A stretch of 64,000 bases of DNA from Kluyvera cryocrescens NBRC 102467 (GTDB taxonomy: Bacteria > Pseudomonadota > Gammaproteobacteria > Enterobacterales > Enterobacteriaceae). Positions within the stretch are counted from its first letter, which is position 1; every line of letters begins with the position of its first letter. Position numbers and translations under genes: made by a program. The DNA lies in NCBI RefSeq assembly GCF_001571285.1, contig NZ_BCTM01000010.1:1-64000 (forward strand), read 5' to 3'. Positions 20,301-28,384 of this stretch are shown here, one piece after another. The notes under the pieces are model-generated. The model worked only from the letters and a program-made list of their open reading frames with translations, made no database searches and was not told the DNA's origin.

Positions 20301-21214
20301 GTCTCCTGACCGTTCAACGTCACCGCCAGCGGCAGCACATTTAATACCGGCCCTGTGGCCGTCAGCGCGGCAGATCCCATGCGGCGCATAAAGATAAATC
20401 CGGCCGCATATTCGCTGCGCCCGCACAGACGGCCCAGCCACAGCGCGGCTAAGGCCAGCGCCAGATCGGCGGGCTGGCACTGCGGCGCAGCGGCGCTCAG
20501 ACGGGAAAATGCCCGGCGGTCAGCGCTCAGTTTTAAACGCCAGATTGCCGTGCTCTGCGCGCGCCCCGGTAACGGTGCGGGCGACAATGAGGCCGGGGAC
20601 GGCAGCGCCTGACGCTGTTCGGCCCAGAAAGCTTTATCGCGCTGACAGGCTTCGCTCTCACGATAGCGTTGATACTCCTCGACCACGTCGGCAAACGGCG
20701 TGAATACTGACGCTGGCGTGTCATCACCTTTCAGCCAGGCCTGATAAATAAGGCTTATCTGACGGGTAATCGCCGGGAAACTAAAACCATCAACCAGCAG
20801 GTGATGGTAGCGCTGATACCAGAACCAGTGGTTATCTCCCACCTGGAAAAGTTGATGGCAGAACAGCGGGTTACCACTGTCTACGCGGCTGTTTTGTGCG
20901 AGATCGGCCTGCATTTGGCTGAGCGCAGCCTGCTGTGGGTCAGCCTGATGGCGCAGGTCAACAATCGACGGCTCAGGAATTACTGCAGTTTCGTCCACCC
21001 ACTGCCAGACGTCGCCGTTATCTTCAGTAAAACGCAGGCGCAGCGTGTCGGCCTGCATCATCCCGGCGGCAATGGCGCGTGCCAGCAGGTTGCCGTCAAT
21101 ATCCCCTTTCAGTTCAACGTAGTGCGCCACGCTCCAGGCGTTTGGCAGCGTTGAGAGGGCTTCGGCCATCCAGATCCCCGGCTGAGCGGCGGTCAGCGGT
21201 AAACGGGCGCTCAT
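17351..21214 (-). CDS. entF: enterobactin synthase component F (NRPS EntF)
   Basis: A 1287-residue non-ribosomal peptide synthetase, close to the E. coli length of 1293. Order: condensation domain (1 to about 430, HHLLVDG), serine-activating adenylation domain (about 450-950, FTSGSTGRPKGV, GELYLTG-like GDLYLTGIQLAQGY, YRTGD, KIRGQRIELGEID), peptidyl carrier domain (FALGGHSLLAMRL, Ser is the EntD target) and C-terminal thioesterase (GYSLGG). It condenses dihydroxybenzoate with serine and cyclises three units to enterobactin. Its start overlaps the ybdZ stop by 4 nt, so it is coupled to its MbtH partner. Confidence 0.97.
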   Translation of the reverse strand: MSARLPLTAAQPGIWMAEALSTLPNAWSVAHYVELKGDIDGNLLARAIAAGMMQADTLRLRFTEDNGDVWQWVDETAVIPEPSIVDLRHQADPQQAALSQMQADLAQNSRVDSGNPLFCHQLFQVGDNHWFWYQRYHHLLVDGFSFPAITRQISLIYQAWLKGDDTPASVFTPFADVVEEYQRYRESEACQRDKAFWAEQRQALPSPASLSPAPLPGRAQSTAIWRLKLSADRRAFSRLSAAAPQCQPADLALALAALWLGRLCGRSEYAAGFIFMRRMGSAALTATGPVLNVLPLAVTLNGQETLAELATRLSGQLKKMRRHQRYDAEQIARDAGKAAGDAALFGPVFNVKMFDYRLGFDDVHFTTHTLATGPVNDLELALFPDENGGLSLEILANQQRYDKATLQQHIARLSALLQQFADNPALRCADAELLSDDEYQRLAQINATEKAIPPATLSSLVAAQALKTPDAVALVDAQYRFTYREMRQQVVALANVLRQRGVKPGDSVAVALPRSVFLTLALHAIVEAGAAWLPLDTGYPDDRLQMMLEDARPSLLITADDQLHRFANIESLCLNAPLPAGDGSPLNLATPEQTAYIIFTSGSTGRPKGVMVGHEAIVNRLLWMQDHYPLTAEDVVAQKTPCSFDVSVWEFWWPFITGASLVMAQPEAHRDPLAMQRFFADYGVTTTHFVPSMLAAFVASLTPETAACCRSLKQVFCSGEALPTGLCREWEQLTHVPLHNLYGPTEAAVDVSWYPAYGEALAAVTGNSVPIGFPVWNTGLRILDAMMRPVPFGVAGDLYLTGIQLAQGYLGRPDLTASRFIADPFSLGERMYRTGDVARWLDNGAVEYLGRSDDQLKIRGQRIELGEIDRVMQTLPDVEQAVTHACVINQAAATGGDARQLVGYVVSASGLPLETDSLLARLREQLPPHMVPVVILQLSTLPLSANGKLDRKALPLPSLTQKTAGRAVQSATEILVASAFSELLGCEINDIDADFFALGGHSLLAMRLAAMLSRSAGRQVTPGQVMVSSTVGKLSALLDANDDEQAQRLGYEPLLPLRSGTGPTLFCFHPASGFAWQFSVLSRYLSPRWSITGIQSPRPQGPMQTASTLDEVCEHHLVTLRREQPRGPYYLLGYSLGGTLAQGIAARLRQQGEEVAFLGLLDTWPPETQNWAEKEANGLDPAVLAEIDREREAFLAAQQGQASSELFTAIEGNYADAVRLLTTAHSAQFDGKATLFVAEKTRQADPLVAWGPWVGELEVYSQNCAHVDIITPAAFETIGPVIREILG

Positions 21215-21429
21215 GCTTTCTCTCCTACGCTAGCAAAATTCTCGGGAAGGAGCGTATCCCAGTTGGCCGACAGCCAGGCGTTGCAAACCTCAAGCGGTTG
21301 CGGATCGTAAATCACCGTCCAGCCAGCGGGCAGTGTGCACTGCTGCGGCCAAAGGCTAAACTGCTGTTGGGGGTTTTGCAGAAGGAAAAACTGCCCTTGC
21401 GCCACATCGAAGGGGTTACTGACTTGCAT
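21211..21429 (-). CDS. ybdZ: MbtH-like protein YbdZ
   Basis: A 72-residue MbtH-family protein with conserved residues NPQQQFSLWP and LPAGWTVIYDP plus C-terminal tryptophans. MbtH proteins bind NRPS adenylation domains and aid their folding and activity; the 4-nt overlap with entF identifies EntF as the partner. It follows fes by 15 nt in a fes-ybdZ-entF operon. Confidence 0.95.
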   Translation of the reverse strand: MQVSNPFDVAQGQFFLLQNPQQQFSLWPQQCTLPAGWTVIYDPQPLEVCNAWLSANWDTLLPENFASVGEKA

Positions 21430-21444
21430 ACCAAACTCCTGTCG

Positions 21445-22647
21445 TTAATCCGGCTTTGCGGCCTGGGTGTTCCAGAGCGTCATCAGCCCGGCGGTAAGCC
21501 CGCCGCGCCAGCAAAGCGCATCATGTCCGCCGTCAACCTGACGCCAGAAAACGGGCTGCTGCATGTGCTGTAATTGGGTCAAAAGCGCCTGATTCGCGCG
21601 GAAAATAATCGGTTCGCGAACTCCCGCTTCCAGCACGATCCGCAGCCCTTGCGGGTTGAGTTCGCCACGCTGTAGCTGTTCCAGGATTTCGCCGTTTTGT
21701 CGCCCACCGCGATGCGGCCACCAGTAGGATCCAGACTGGCTCAGCACGCAGCCAAAACGCTGCGGCCAGTGCAGCCCGGCATACATCGCCGACAGGCCAC
21801 CAAAGCTTTGCCCCGCCACCACCGTGCGCTCAGCACGGTCGCTAAACGGTGCTATCGCCCGCACCTGCGGCAGCAGTTCCTGCTGTACCGCCAGCCAGAA
21901 ATCCGCATTGCACGGCAGTTCCTGGCTACGATGCGCATTGTCGATAACATCGATCAGCAGGTAGACCGCCGGAGGGAGTTTTTGCGTTTCGGTCAGTGCG
22001 CTAAGCGCTGGCCAGACCGGCATGCTTTCGGCCCAGAACTGCCCGTCCAGCAGCACGGCCAGCGGGCGTTCGCCGTCAAACGATTCGCCGGTACTAAATA
22101 CCCATACCCGGCGCTGATTACCCAGCCGTTCGCTGCGCCAGGTCATGCACTGCGGTTCAGGCCATTCGGCGGCTGGCGTTGACCAGCCGGGTTGTTCAGG
22201 CGCCTGCGGCAGTTCAAATGCTGAAACCGCATGCCCGCGCCCGCCCTTCCAGCTATGTGGATTTAAAGGATCGGCAATCGCATGCGGCAGCAGCTTGCGC
22301 CAGCCCTCACGCAGCAGCATGCGGTCGGGTTCACCAGCGGTAAAAATGTCCGGGGAAAAATCGTCTTCGCGTTCGGAAGGGACAAAACAGTAGCTACCGC
22401 GCCAGGTTGGCGGCAGCGTTGTCGTCCAGCACCAGGCATCGGTGTGAGGGAGACGTTGTAGGGTCTGCGGGGCGGAGTTGTGATGGTGGTCGGTGACGCC
22501 GGTAATGTAAATCCAGACTCGCTGAGTGGGCGATGTGGTTTCGTTTCCAGCCGGGTCACGCCACCAGAAAGTCACCTGATAATTACCGCTAACTTGTTCA
22601 TATTGCGGACCTTTTACTGCCGCCCACCATGCGTCACTTCCTGTCAC
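21445..22647 (-). CDS. fes: enterobactin/ferric enterobactin esterase Fes
   Basis: A 400-residue cytoplasmic esterase. An N-terminal Fes domain is followed by an alpha/beta-hydrolase domain; Ser281 in GQSFGGLSA and His375 in GGHDALCW are the visible catalytic residues. It hydrolyses ferric enterobactin to release iron. The GTG at 22647 is chosen because it gives exactly the usual 400 residues (MTGSDAWWAA) and has GGGA 6 nt upstream; an in-frame ATG 18 codons earlier adds residues absent from the family. Other GTGs lie between, so the start is moderately sure. Divergent from fepA. Confidence 0.92.
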   Translation of the reverse strand: MTGSDAWWAAVKGPQYEQVSGNYQVTFWWRDPAGNETTSPTQRVWIYITGVTDHHHNSAPQTLQRLPHTDAWCWTTTLPPTWRGSYCFVPSEREDDFSPDIFTAGEPDRMLLREGWRKLLPHAIADPLNPHSWKGGRGHAVSAFELPQAPEQPGWSTPAAEWPEPQCMTWRSERLGNQRRVWVFSTGESFDGERPLAVLLDGQFWAESMPVWPALSALTETQKLPPAVYLLIDVIDNAHRSQELPCNADFWLAVQQELLPQVRAIAPFSDRAERTVVAGQSFGGLSAMYAGLHWPQRFGCVLSQSGSYWWPHRGGRQNGEILEQLQRGELNPQGLRIVLEAGVREPIIFRANQALLTQLQHMQQPVFWRQVDGGHDALCWRGGLTAGLMTLWNTQAAKPD

Positions 22648-22712
22648 TAACTTTCCCACCACGTTAACCCCATGTTTATTGTGGAATTTCTTGTTACACA
22701 TGAAAATTTATT

Positions 22713-22743
22713 GATAATATTATTGATAACCATTTGCATTTGC
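22713..22743. promoter_or_regulatory. overlapping Fur boxes in the fes-fepA region
   Basis: Two overlapping 19-mers match the Fur consensus: GATAATATTATTGATAACC at 22713-22731 (13/19) and a second at 22725-22743 (12/19). Overlapping boxes in the fes-fepA divergent promoter are also known in E. coli. Confidence 0.78.
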
Positions 22744-22933
22744 AATAGCGTATTGGCGCGCAACTTTCACATGCTTAATACCCTGAACAATTCGCGCTGC
22801 AGGAAGGCGGCAAGAGAGCGTAGCCAACGCATCTGCAGCGTGAAGCATGACGGGTATTGCATATAACCACGTCGTAGCGTCCCCCTTGGGAATGGATACA
22901 CACAGCATACGGCGACGAAAAGCAGGACACACA

Positions 22934-25192
22934 ATGAATAATAAAATCAAATCCCTGGCCTTCCTGGTCAACTTGGGTATTTATGGCGTCGCGGCTCCAG
23001 CTTTTGCTGCTGAGACCACCACCAAAGACGCTGATGGGGAAACCATGGTTGTCACCGCCGCCGAGCAGAACCTGCAGGCACCGGGCGTTTCAACCATCAC
23101 CGCCGATGAAATCCGCAAACGCCCGCCGGCGCGCGACGTCTCTGAAATCATTCGTACCATGCCGGGCGTTAACCTCACCGGTAACTCCACCAGCGGCCAG
23201 CGCGGGAACAACCGTCAGATTGATATTCGCGGCATGGGCCCGGAAAACACCCTGATTCTGATCGATGGCAAACCGGTCACCAGCCGTAACTCCGTCCGTC
23301 AGGGCTGGCGCGGCGAGCGTGATACCCGCGGTGATACCGGCTGGGTTCCGCCGGAAATGATTGAACGCATTGAAGTCCTGCGTGGCCCAGCCGCTGCCCG
23401 TTACGGTAACGGCGCGGCGGGCGGCGTGGTCAACATCATCACCAAAAAAGGTGGCGATGAGTGGCACGGTTCATGGAATACCTACCTGAACGCGCCTGAG
23501 CACAAGGAAGAAGGTTCGACCAAACGTACTAACTTTAGCCTGAACGGCCCGCTGGGCGGGGACTTCAGCTTCCGTCTGTACGGTAACCTCGATAAAACCC
23601 AGGCCGATGCATGGGATATCAACCAGGGCCATCAGTCTGAACGTACCGGTGCATACTCCGACACCATGCCAGCCGGTCGTGAAGGCGTTGAAAATAAGGA
23701 TATTAACGGCCAGGTGCGCTGGGACTTCGCGCCAATGCAATCGCTGGAGTTCGAAGCGGGCTACAGCCGCCAGGGCAACCTGTATGCGGGTGATACCCAG
23801 AACACCAACAACGATAACGCCAGCAGCGGTCTGGTGAAAAAATACTACGGTAAAGAGACCAACCGTATGTATCGCCAGAACTATGCGCTGACCTGGAATG
23901 GCGGCTGGGATAACGGCATCACTACCAGCAACTGGGCACAGTACGAACATACCCGTAACTCTCGTCTGGGCGAAGGTCTTGCCGGCGGCCTGGAAGGATT
24001 GTTCAACAGCGACCAGTTTAGCGATACCGATCTGGCCGACGTGATGCTACACAGTGAAATCAGCATTCCGTTTGAGCTGTGGGTTAATCAGAACCTGACG
24101 CTGGGTACCGAGTGGAACCAGCAGCGTATGAAGGATTCCAGCTCCAACACCCAAACCTTCATGGGCGGCAACATTCCTGGCTATAGCACGGATGCCCGTA
24201 GCCCGTATTCTCAGGCAGAGATCTTCTCACTGTTCGCCGAGAACAACATGGAAGTGACCGACAGCACCATGCTGACGCCGGCACTGCGCTTCGATCACCA
24301 CAGCGTCGTCGGCGACAACTGGAGCCCATCTCTGAACCTGTCTCAAGGGCTGGGTGACGATTTCACGCTGAAAATGGGCATTGCGCGAGCGTATAAAGCG
24401 CCAAGTCTGTACCAGACCAACCCGAACTACATCCTGTACAGCAAAGGCCAGGGTTGCTTCGCGACCGGCGCCACCAGCGGTATCGGCTGCTACATGCTGG
24501 GTAACGATGACCTGAAAGCCGAAACCAGCATCAACAAAGAGATTGGTCTGGAGTTCAAACGTGATGGCTGGCTGGCCGGCGTAACCTGGTTCCGTAACGA
24601 TTACCGCAATAAGATCGAAGCGGGCACAACGCCGCTCTACCGTATCACCAAAGGTACAACCAAAACTGATATCTATCAGTGGGAAAACATCCCGAAAGCA
24701 GTAGTCGAAGGCCTGGAAGGGACGCTGAACATTCCAGTTAGCGAGACCGTTAACTGGACTAACAACATCACCTACATGCTGCAAAGTAAGAACAAAGAGA
24801 CCGGCGAACGTCTGTCGATTATTCCGGAGTACACGCTGAACTCAACGCTGAGCTGGCAGGTACATCAGGATGTTTCTCTGCAATCGACCTTCACCTGGTA
24901 CGGCAAACAGCAGCCGAAGAAATATGATTACCAGGGTAAACCGGTGACTGGTTCGTCCACCAGCGAAGTCAGCCCGTACAGCATCGTTGGTCTGAGCGCG
25001 ACCTGGGATGTGAACAAAAACCTCAGCCTGACCGGCGGCGTGGATAACGTCTTCGACAAACGCCTGTGGCGTGAAGGTAATGCCCAGACCGTGAGCGATA
25101 CCAAAACGGGTGCTTATATGGCCGGTGCAGGTGCGAACACCTACAACGAACCGGGCCGTACCTGGTATATGAGCGTTAACACTCACTTCTGA
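22934..25192 (+). CDS. fepA: TonB-dependent ferric enterobactin receptor FepA
   Basis: A 752-residue outer-membrane receptor. A signal peptide ends near AAPAFAAE; the TonB box ETMVVTA follows, then the plug domain (DVSEIIRTMPGVNLTGN, QIDIRGMGPENTLILIDGKPV) and the 22-strand barrel ending in SVNTHF with a terminal Phe. The FepA-specific stretch NSVRQGWRGERDTRGDT is present. It imports ferric enterobactin using TonB-ExbBD energy. The ATG at 22934 has AGGA 6 nt upstream; an in-frame ATG 29 codons earlier would precede the signal peptide and was rejected. Confidence 0.96.
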   Translation: MNNKIKSLAFLVNLGIYGVAAPAFAAETTTKDADGETMVVTAAEQNLQAPGVSTITADEIRKRPPARDVSEIIRTMPGVNLTGNSTSGQRGNNRQIDIRGMGPENTLILIDGKPVTSRNSVRQGWRGERDTRGDTGWVPPEMIERIEVLRGPAAARYGNGAAGGVVNIITKKGGDEWHGSWNTYLNAPEHKEEGSTKRTNFSLNGPLGGDFSFRLYGNLDKTQADAWDINQGHQSERTGAYSDTMPAGREGVENKDINGQVRWDFAPMQSLEFEAGYSRQGNLYAGDTQNTNNDNASSGLVKKYYGKETNRMYRQNYALTWNGGWDNGITTSNWAQYEHTRNSRLGEGLAGGLEGLFNSDQFSDTDLADVMLHSEISIPFELWVNQNLTLGTEWNQQRMKDSSSNTQTFMGGNIPGYSTDARSPYSQAEIFSLFAENNMEVTDSTMLTPALRFDHHSVVGDNWSPSLNLSQGLGDDFTLKMGIARAYKAPSLYQTNPNYILYSKGQGCFATGATSGIGCYMLGNDDLKAETSINKEIGLEFKRDGWLAGVTWFRNDYRNKIEAGTTPLYRITKGTTKTDIYQWENIPKAVVEGLEGTLNIPVSETVNWTNNITYMLQSKNKETGERLSIIPEYTLNSTLSWQVHQDVSLQSTFTWYGKQQPKKYDYQGKPVTGSSTSEVSPYSIVGLSATWDVNKNLSLTGGVDNVFDKRLWREGNAQTVSDTKTGAYMAGAGANTYNEPGRTWYMSVNTHF

Positions 25193-25204
25193 TAAGCTGT
25201 ATTT

Positions 25205-25226
25205 CCCTCTCCCGCCCGGGAGAGGG
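25205..25226. terminator. CCCTCTCCC-type hairpin between fepA and entD
   Basis: CCCTCTCCCG at 25205-25214 pairs with CGGGAGAGGG at 25217-25226. A short TTCTTC follows. It may partly terminate the fepA transcript and so set a low level of entD. The arms belong to the same family as the repeats at 17196 and 30668. Confidence 0.65.
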
Positions 25227-25241
25227 TTCTTCAGGAGCCAC

Positions 25242-25865
25242 ATGCTTACTCATCACCGCACCCTCAACGCCATTCAGCGCATCGATTTTAAGCCCGACAC
25301 CTTTACCCCAGGCGATCTGCTGTGGCTACCGCACCACGCCCAACTGGCGAAATCAGGTAAAAAACGTCAGGCCGAACATCTCGCCGGACGTATTGCCGCC
25401 GTGCATGCGCTGCGTGCCTTTGGTGAAAAAGCCGTGCCCGGGATTGGCGATCGTCGCCAGCCGCTGTGGCCTGCGGGGCTTTACGGTAGCATTAGTCACA
25501 GTGGGAATACGGCGGTGGCAATCGCGTCCACAGCCCCCGTCGGTATCGACATCGAAGCGATTTTTACTCCTCACCTCGCTGATACGCTCGCGCATCAGGT
25601 TGCCACGGATAGCGAATTGGCCATACTTCGCGCATGCCCGCAGCCCTTTCCTCTGGCGTTGACGCTCGTCTTTTCGGCAAAAGAGAGTCTCTATAAAGCC
25701 TTAGTGGAACACCATCCAACGTTGGCTCATTTTCATGACGCCACCTTCCAGCAGCTTGATGAAAAAAGTATCACCTTGGCGATTCCCGCCCTCTCACTCA
25801 CCGCGCGCCTGAGTTGGTTCGCGATTGAACCTCATATCATTCTGACCCTCTACACCCAGCCATAA
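25242..25865 (+). CDS. entD: enterobactin 4'-phosphopantetheinyl transferase EntD
   Basis: A 207-residue PPTase of the EntD branch. Conserved motifs are SISHS at 83-87, GIDIE at 101-105 (Mg-binding Asp and Glu) and FSAKES at 144-149. It transfers phosphopantetheine from CoA to EntB and EntF. Start ATG with GGAG upstream. It lies downstream of fepA, as in E. coli. Confidence 0.95.
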   Translation: MLTHHRTLNAIQRIDFKPDTFTPGDLLWLPHHAQLAKSGKKRQAEHLAGRIAAVHALRAFGEKAVPGIGDRRQPLWPAGLYGSISHSGNTAVAIASTAPVGIDIEAIFTPHLADTLAHQVATDSELAILRACPQPFPLALTLVFSAKESLYKALVEHHPTLAHFHDATFQQLDEKSITLAIPALSLTARLSWFAIEPHIILTLYTQP

Positions 25866-26057
25866 ATATGACCAGTAATCGAAAATACCGAATCAACAAC
25901 CAGCTATAAACTTATTGCCAGTATAAAAAATCAATAAATGCGATTTTCATCAGTTTTATCCGCCATAAAAACATAGTTTCACTACGCAATTACCCCTATT
26001 ATTCATTCGAAATATTCATACAAACAATGAAACAATTGTTCTGAATTAAGGAATCGA

Positions 26058-27620
26058 ATGAATACGCAAACACGGACACGGACTGAAGTGAGCGAAAGTC
26101 GCCTGATGAGCGGCTTCCTGAATGCCATCGAAAAAGCGGGCAACCGCCTACCTGAACCGGCACTGATCTTTTTCTACTTCCTGCTGGCGGTGATGGGGCT
26201 GTCGGCAGTGCTGTCGATGATGACCTTTGACGTTATCAACCCGATGACTCAGGAAGCCGTCAAAGTTAACAACCTGCTCTCCGCCGAAGCGCTAACCAAT
26301 ACGCTGGCCAACATGGTCACCACCTTCACTGGCTTTGCGCCGCTGGGTATCGTGCTGGTGGCGATGCTGGGCGTCGGCGTGGCCGAAAGCTCTGGCTTTA
26401 TTAACGTGGCGCTGAAAAAGATGCTGCGCGTGACGCCGAAAAAACTGCTGACGCCAATGCTGATTTTTGTCGCCATGTTCAGCCATGTGGCGGCCGATGC
26501 GGGCTATGTGCTGGTTATCCCGTTGGGTGCCATTATCTTTATGTCCGCCGGACGCCACCCGCTGGTGGGGATTGCTGCCGCGTTCTCTGGCGTTTCCGGT
26601 GGCTTCGCAGCCAACATGGTGCCGACCGGCAACGATGCACTGCTGCAAGGTTTTACTCAAGCCGCAGCCCAACTGCTGGACAACAGCTACACCGTCAACA
26701 CGCTGTGTAACCTGTTCTTCGGTATCGCGTCCTCCATCATCATTACGCTGGTTGGTTGGTGGGTCACCGAGCGTATCGTCGAGCCACGCGTCAGTAAAAT
26801 GACCATCGACGGCGATTTTAAGCATGATGAAGATATGTCCAGCGTGACGCCGCAGGAGAGCCGCGCCTTTACTCGCGCCTCGCTGGTGATGCTGCTGGGT
26901 CTGGCGGCGCTGGCGGCGGCGGCCTGGCCTGAAGGCTCAATGCTGCGCGGTACCGACGGTTCTCTGACCTCCTACAGCGCACCGATCATGAAATCCATCG
27001 TACCGCTAATTTTCCTGATCTTTATCCTCCCGGGTATCGTCTACGGCTTCGCCTCTGGCACCTTTAAAACCGGTAAAGACGTGATCGGATCAATGAATGA
27101 TTCCATGAGTAAGATGGGGTCGTACATGGTGATGGCCTTCTTCTGCGCCATGTTTATCAAAGCGTTTAGCGACTCCAACATCGGTACGCTGTTTGCCTTA
27201 ATGGGCGCTGACGGTCTGAAAGCGCTGGAGCTGCCGGGCCAGGCCACGATTATCGGCATGATTGTGTTGACCGCCGTGGTGAACCTGCTGATTGGTTCCG
27301 CGTCGGCGAAATGGGCGCTGCTGTCGCCAATTATGGTGCCAATGCTGATGGCGGTCGGGATCTCCCCAGAACTGACCCAGGCGGCCTTCCGTATCGGTGA
27401 CTCCTGCACCAACATTATCACGCCGCTGATGGTCTTCTTCCCGCTGATCGTCATCTACTGCCAGCGCTACGTGAAAGGCGCCGGGGTCGGTATGCTGGTG
27501 TCAATGATGATGCCATACTCCATCGCCTTCTTCGTGGCGTGGAGCATTCTGCTGCTGGTGTGGTGGGGTGTCGGTTTACCGCTGGGGGTGGCGGCTCCGT
27601 ATACCTGGAGTCCGAGCTGA
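26058..27620 (+). CDS. AbgT-family transporter
   Basis: A 520-residue inner-membrane protein of the AbgT (p-aminobenzoyl-glutamate transporter) family. The N terminus has the family pattern FLNAIEKAGNRLPEPALIFFYF; re-entrant hairpin signatures ANMVPTGNDALLQGFT and SASAKWALLSPIMVPML, and GDSCTNIITPLM, are visible. Members move p-aminobenzoyl-glutamate or export sulfonamides (YdaH/MtrF). No abgAB hydrolase genes lie nearby, so the substrate is open. SD AAGG before the ATG. A 10-nt palindrome AACAATTGTT at 26031-26040 lies just upstream. Confidence 0.9.
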   Translation: MNTQTRTRTEVSESRLMSGFLNAIEKAGNRLPEPALIFFYFLLAVMGLSAVLSMMTFDVINPMTQEAVKVNNLLSAEALTNTLANMVTTFTGFAPLGIVLVAMLGVGVAESSGFINVALKKMLRVTPKKLLTPMLIFVAMFSHVAADAGYVLVIPLGAIIFMSAGRHPLVGIAAAFSGVSGGFAANMVPTGNDALLQGFTQAAAQLLDNSYTVNTLCNLFFGIASSIIITLVGWWVTERIVEPRVSKMTIDGDFKHDEDMSSVTPQESRAFTRASLVMLLGLAALAAAAWPEGSMLRGTDGSLTSYSAPIMKSIVPLIFLIFILPGIVYGFASGTFKTGKDVIGSMNDSMSKMGSYMVMAFFCAMFIKAFSDSNIGTLFALMGADGLKALELPGQATIIGMIVLTAVVNLLIGSASAKWALLSPIMVPMLMAVGISPELTQAAFRIGDSCTNIITPLMVFFPLIVIYCQRYVKGAGVGMLVSMMMPYSIAFFVAWSILLLVWWGVGLPLGVAAPYTWSPS

Positions 27621-27637
27621 TATTGCCGTAATTCGAA

Positions 27638-27749
27638 ATTCCGCTCACTTGATGTTTGGCAGAACATGAAACTGTTTGGCTGTTGAGTGCGGTATTCCGT
27701 TCACCTTATGTTTTGTAGAATATGAAACAACTTTATCAGTGAACGGGCT
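27638..27749. repeat. two-copy imperfect tandem repeat, 56-nt period
   Basis: Two units start at 27638 and 27694, each opening ATTCCG-TCA and sharing about 31 of their first 40 bases (for example ATGTTT..AGAA.ATGAAAC). The second unit is also bounded by perfect inverted 8-mers CCGTTCAC (27697-27704) and GTGAACGG (27739-27746). It lies directly after the AbgT gene; no gene was found in it. Confidence 0.6.
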
Positions 27750-27773
27750 AAGGGGGGCGCCGCGCCCCCCTTA
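27749..27773. terminator. GC-rich perfect hairpin
   Basis: Arms TAAGGGGGGCG (27749-27759) and CGCCCCCCTTA (27763-27773) with a 3-nt loop, 130 nt after the AbgT stop. It is very stable but is followed by ACAATCC rather than a T-run, so it may be a Rho-type or processing end, or part of the repeat island. Confidence 0.5.
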
Positions 27774-27786
27774 ACAATCCCCGCGG

Positions 27787-28016
27787 CCCCGCGGTGAAAT
27801 CGGTGCTTCGCACTGCGTTCGCCTCCGAACTCCAGCCTGCGGCACGGCGAAACTCGACGCTACTCGTCCCATCCCTGGGACTCGCCCTTCGGGCCAACGC
27901 AAGCGTTGTTCAACATTGCTCCCGGCAATTTTGTCGTGTCTCGGTTCGCCTCAGTCCGCCATCCCTGGCGGCCTGACCTTGTCTTCCCTTCTCCGGCTCA
28001 CCGATTTCAAGCGGGG
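27787..28016. repeat. noncoding element bounded by about 18-nt inverted repeats
   Basis: The ends 27787-27805 (CCCCG..TGAAATCGGTG) and 27999-28016 (CACCGATTTCA..CGGGG) are near-perfect reverse complements. Inside are two perfect hairpins with the same loop: GTCCCA-TCCC-TGGGAC (27866-27881) and CCGCCA-TCCC-TGGCGG (27956-27971). No convincing coding sequence was found on either strand. It may be a mobile-element remnant or a structured RNA. Confidence 0.55.
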
Positions 28017-28095
28017 ACTCATCGGTTCCAGCGACACTGACGTTTATTTTTAGCTAAAAAACGGAAGCGGCATAGGTGGCGTCTGAATCGCCGAG

Positions 28096-28271
28096 GCGTT
28101 GCCTGGAGGTCGGGGCAGCCCACAGGGATGTGGGCTGAGGGCGCGGCTTTACAGGGATGTTACCTCGCGCCCGACCCGGAAGCCGGAGGGCATAAGCTGA
28201 GGGGCACCGCGTAGCGGCGATTCTGCCGCCAGAGCGCGGGGGTGCAGGGGGCGGCGGCGATTGGCCGCCCC
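28096..28271. repeat. cluster of GC-rich hairpins sharing ACAGGGATGT loops
   Basis: Successive perfect stems occur at 28116-28137 (9 bp), 28139-28172 (7-bp outer stem), 28213-28229 (5 bp) and 28248-28271 (8 bp). The first two present ACAGGGATGT, the reverse complement of the CATCCCTG loop motif in the neighbouring element. The minus-strand reading frame through this area is low-complexity and looks like a by-product of the repeat. This and the two entries before it account for most of the 764-nt gap between the AbgT and aminotransferase genes. Confidence 0.55.
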
Positions 28272-28384
28272 TTGCGCCATTCAGGTTATAGGGCATGTGA
28301 TGAACAAGGAGCGCAACCGGCTGAGTAGCTAAACGTAATACCCCTTAGCTGACCAGCACGATAATTAATCGGGCTTTTTACCCA

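Noticed and set aside
27638-27749. CRISPR array
   Set aside because: Only two imperfect units with no constant spacer, and no cas genes in the window.
28054-28296. 80-codon minus-strand open frame in the hairpin island
   Set aside because: Composition is Pro/Arg/Ser-rich and follows the repeat stems; it is better explained as a by-product of the structured noncoding element.
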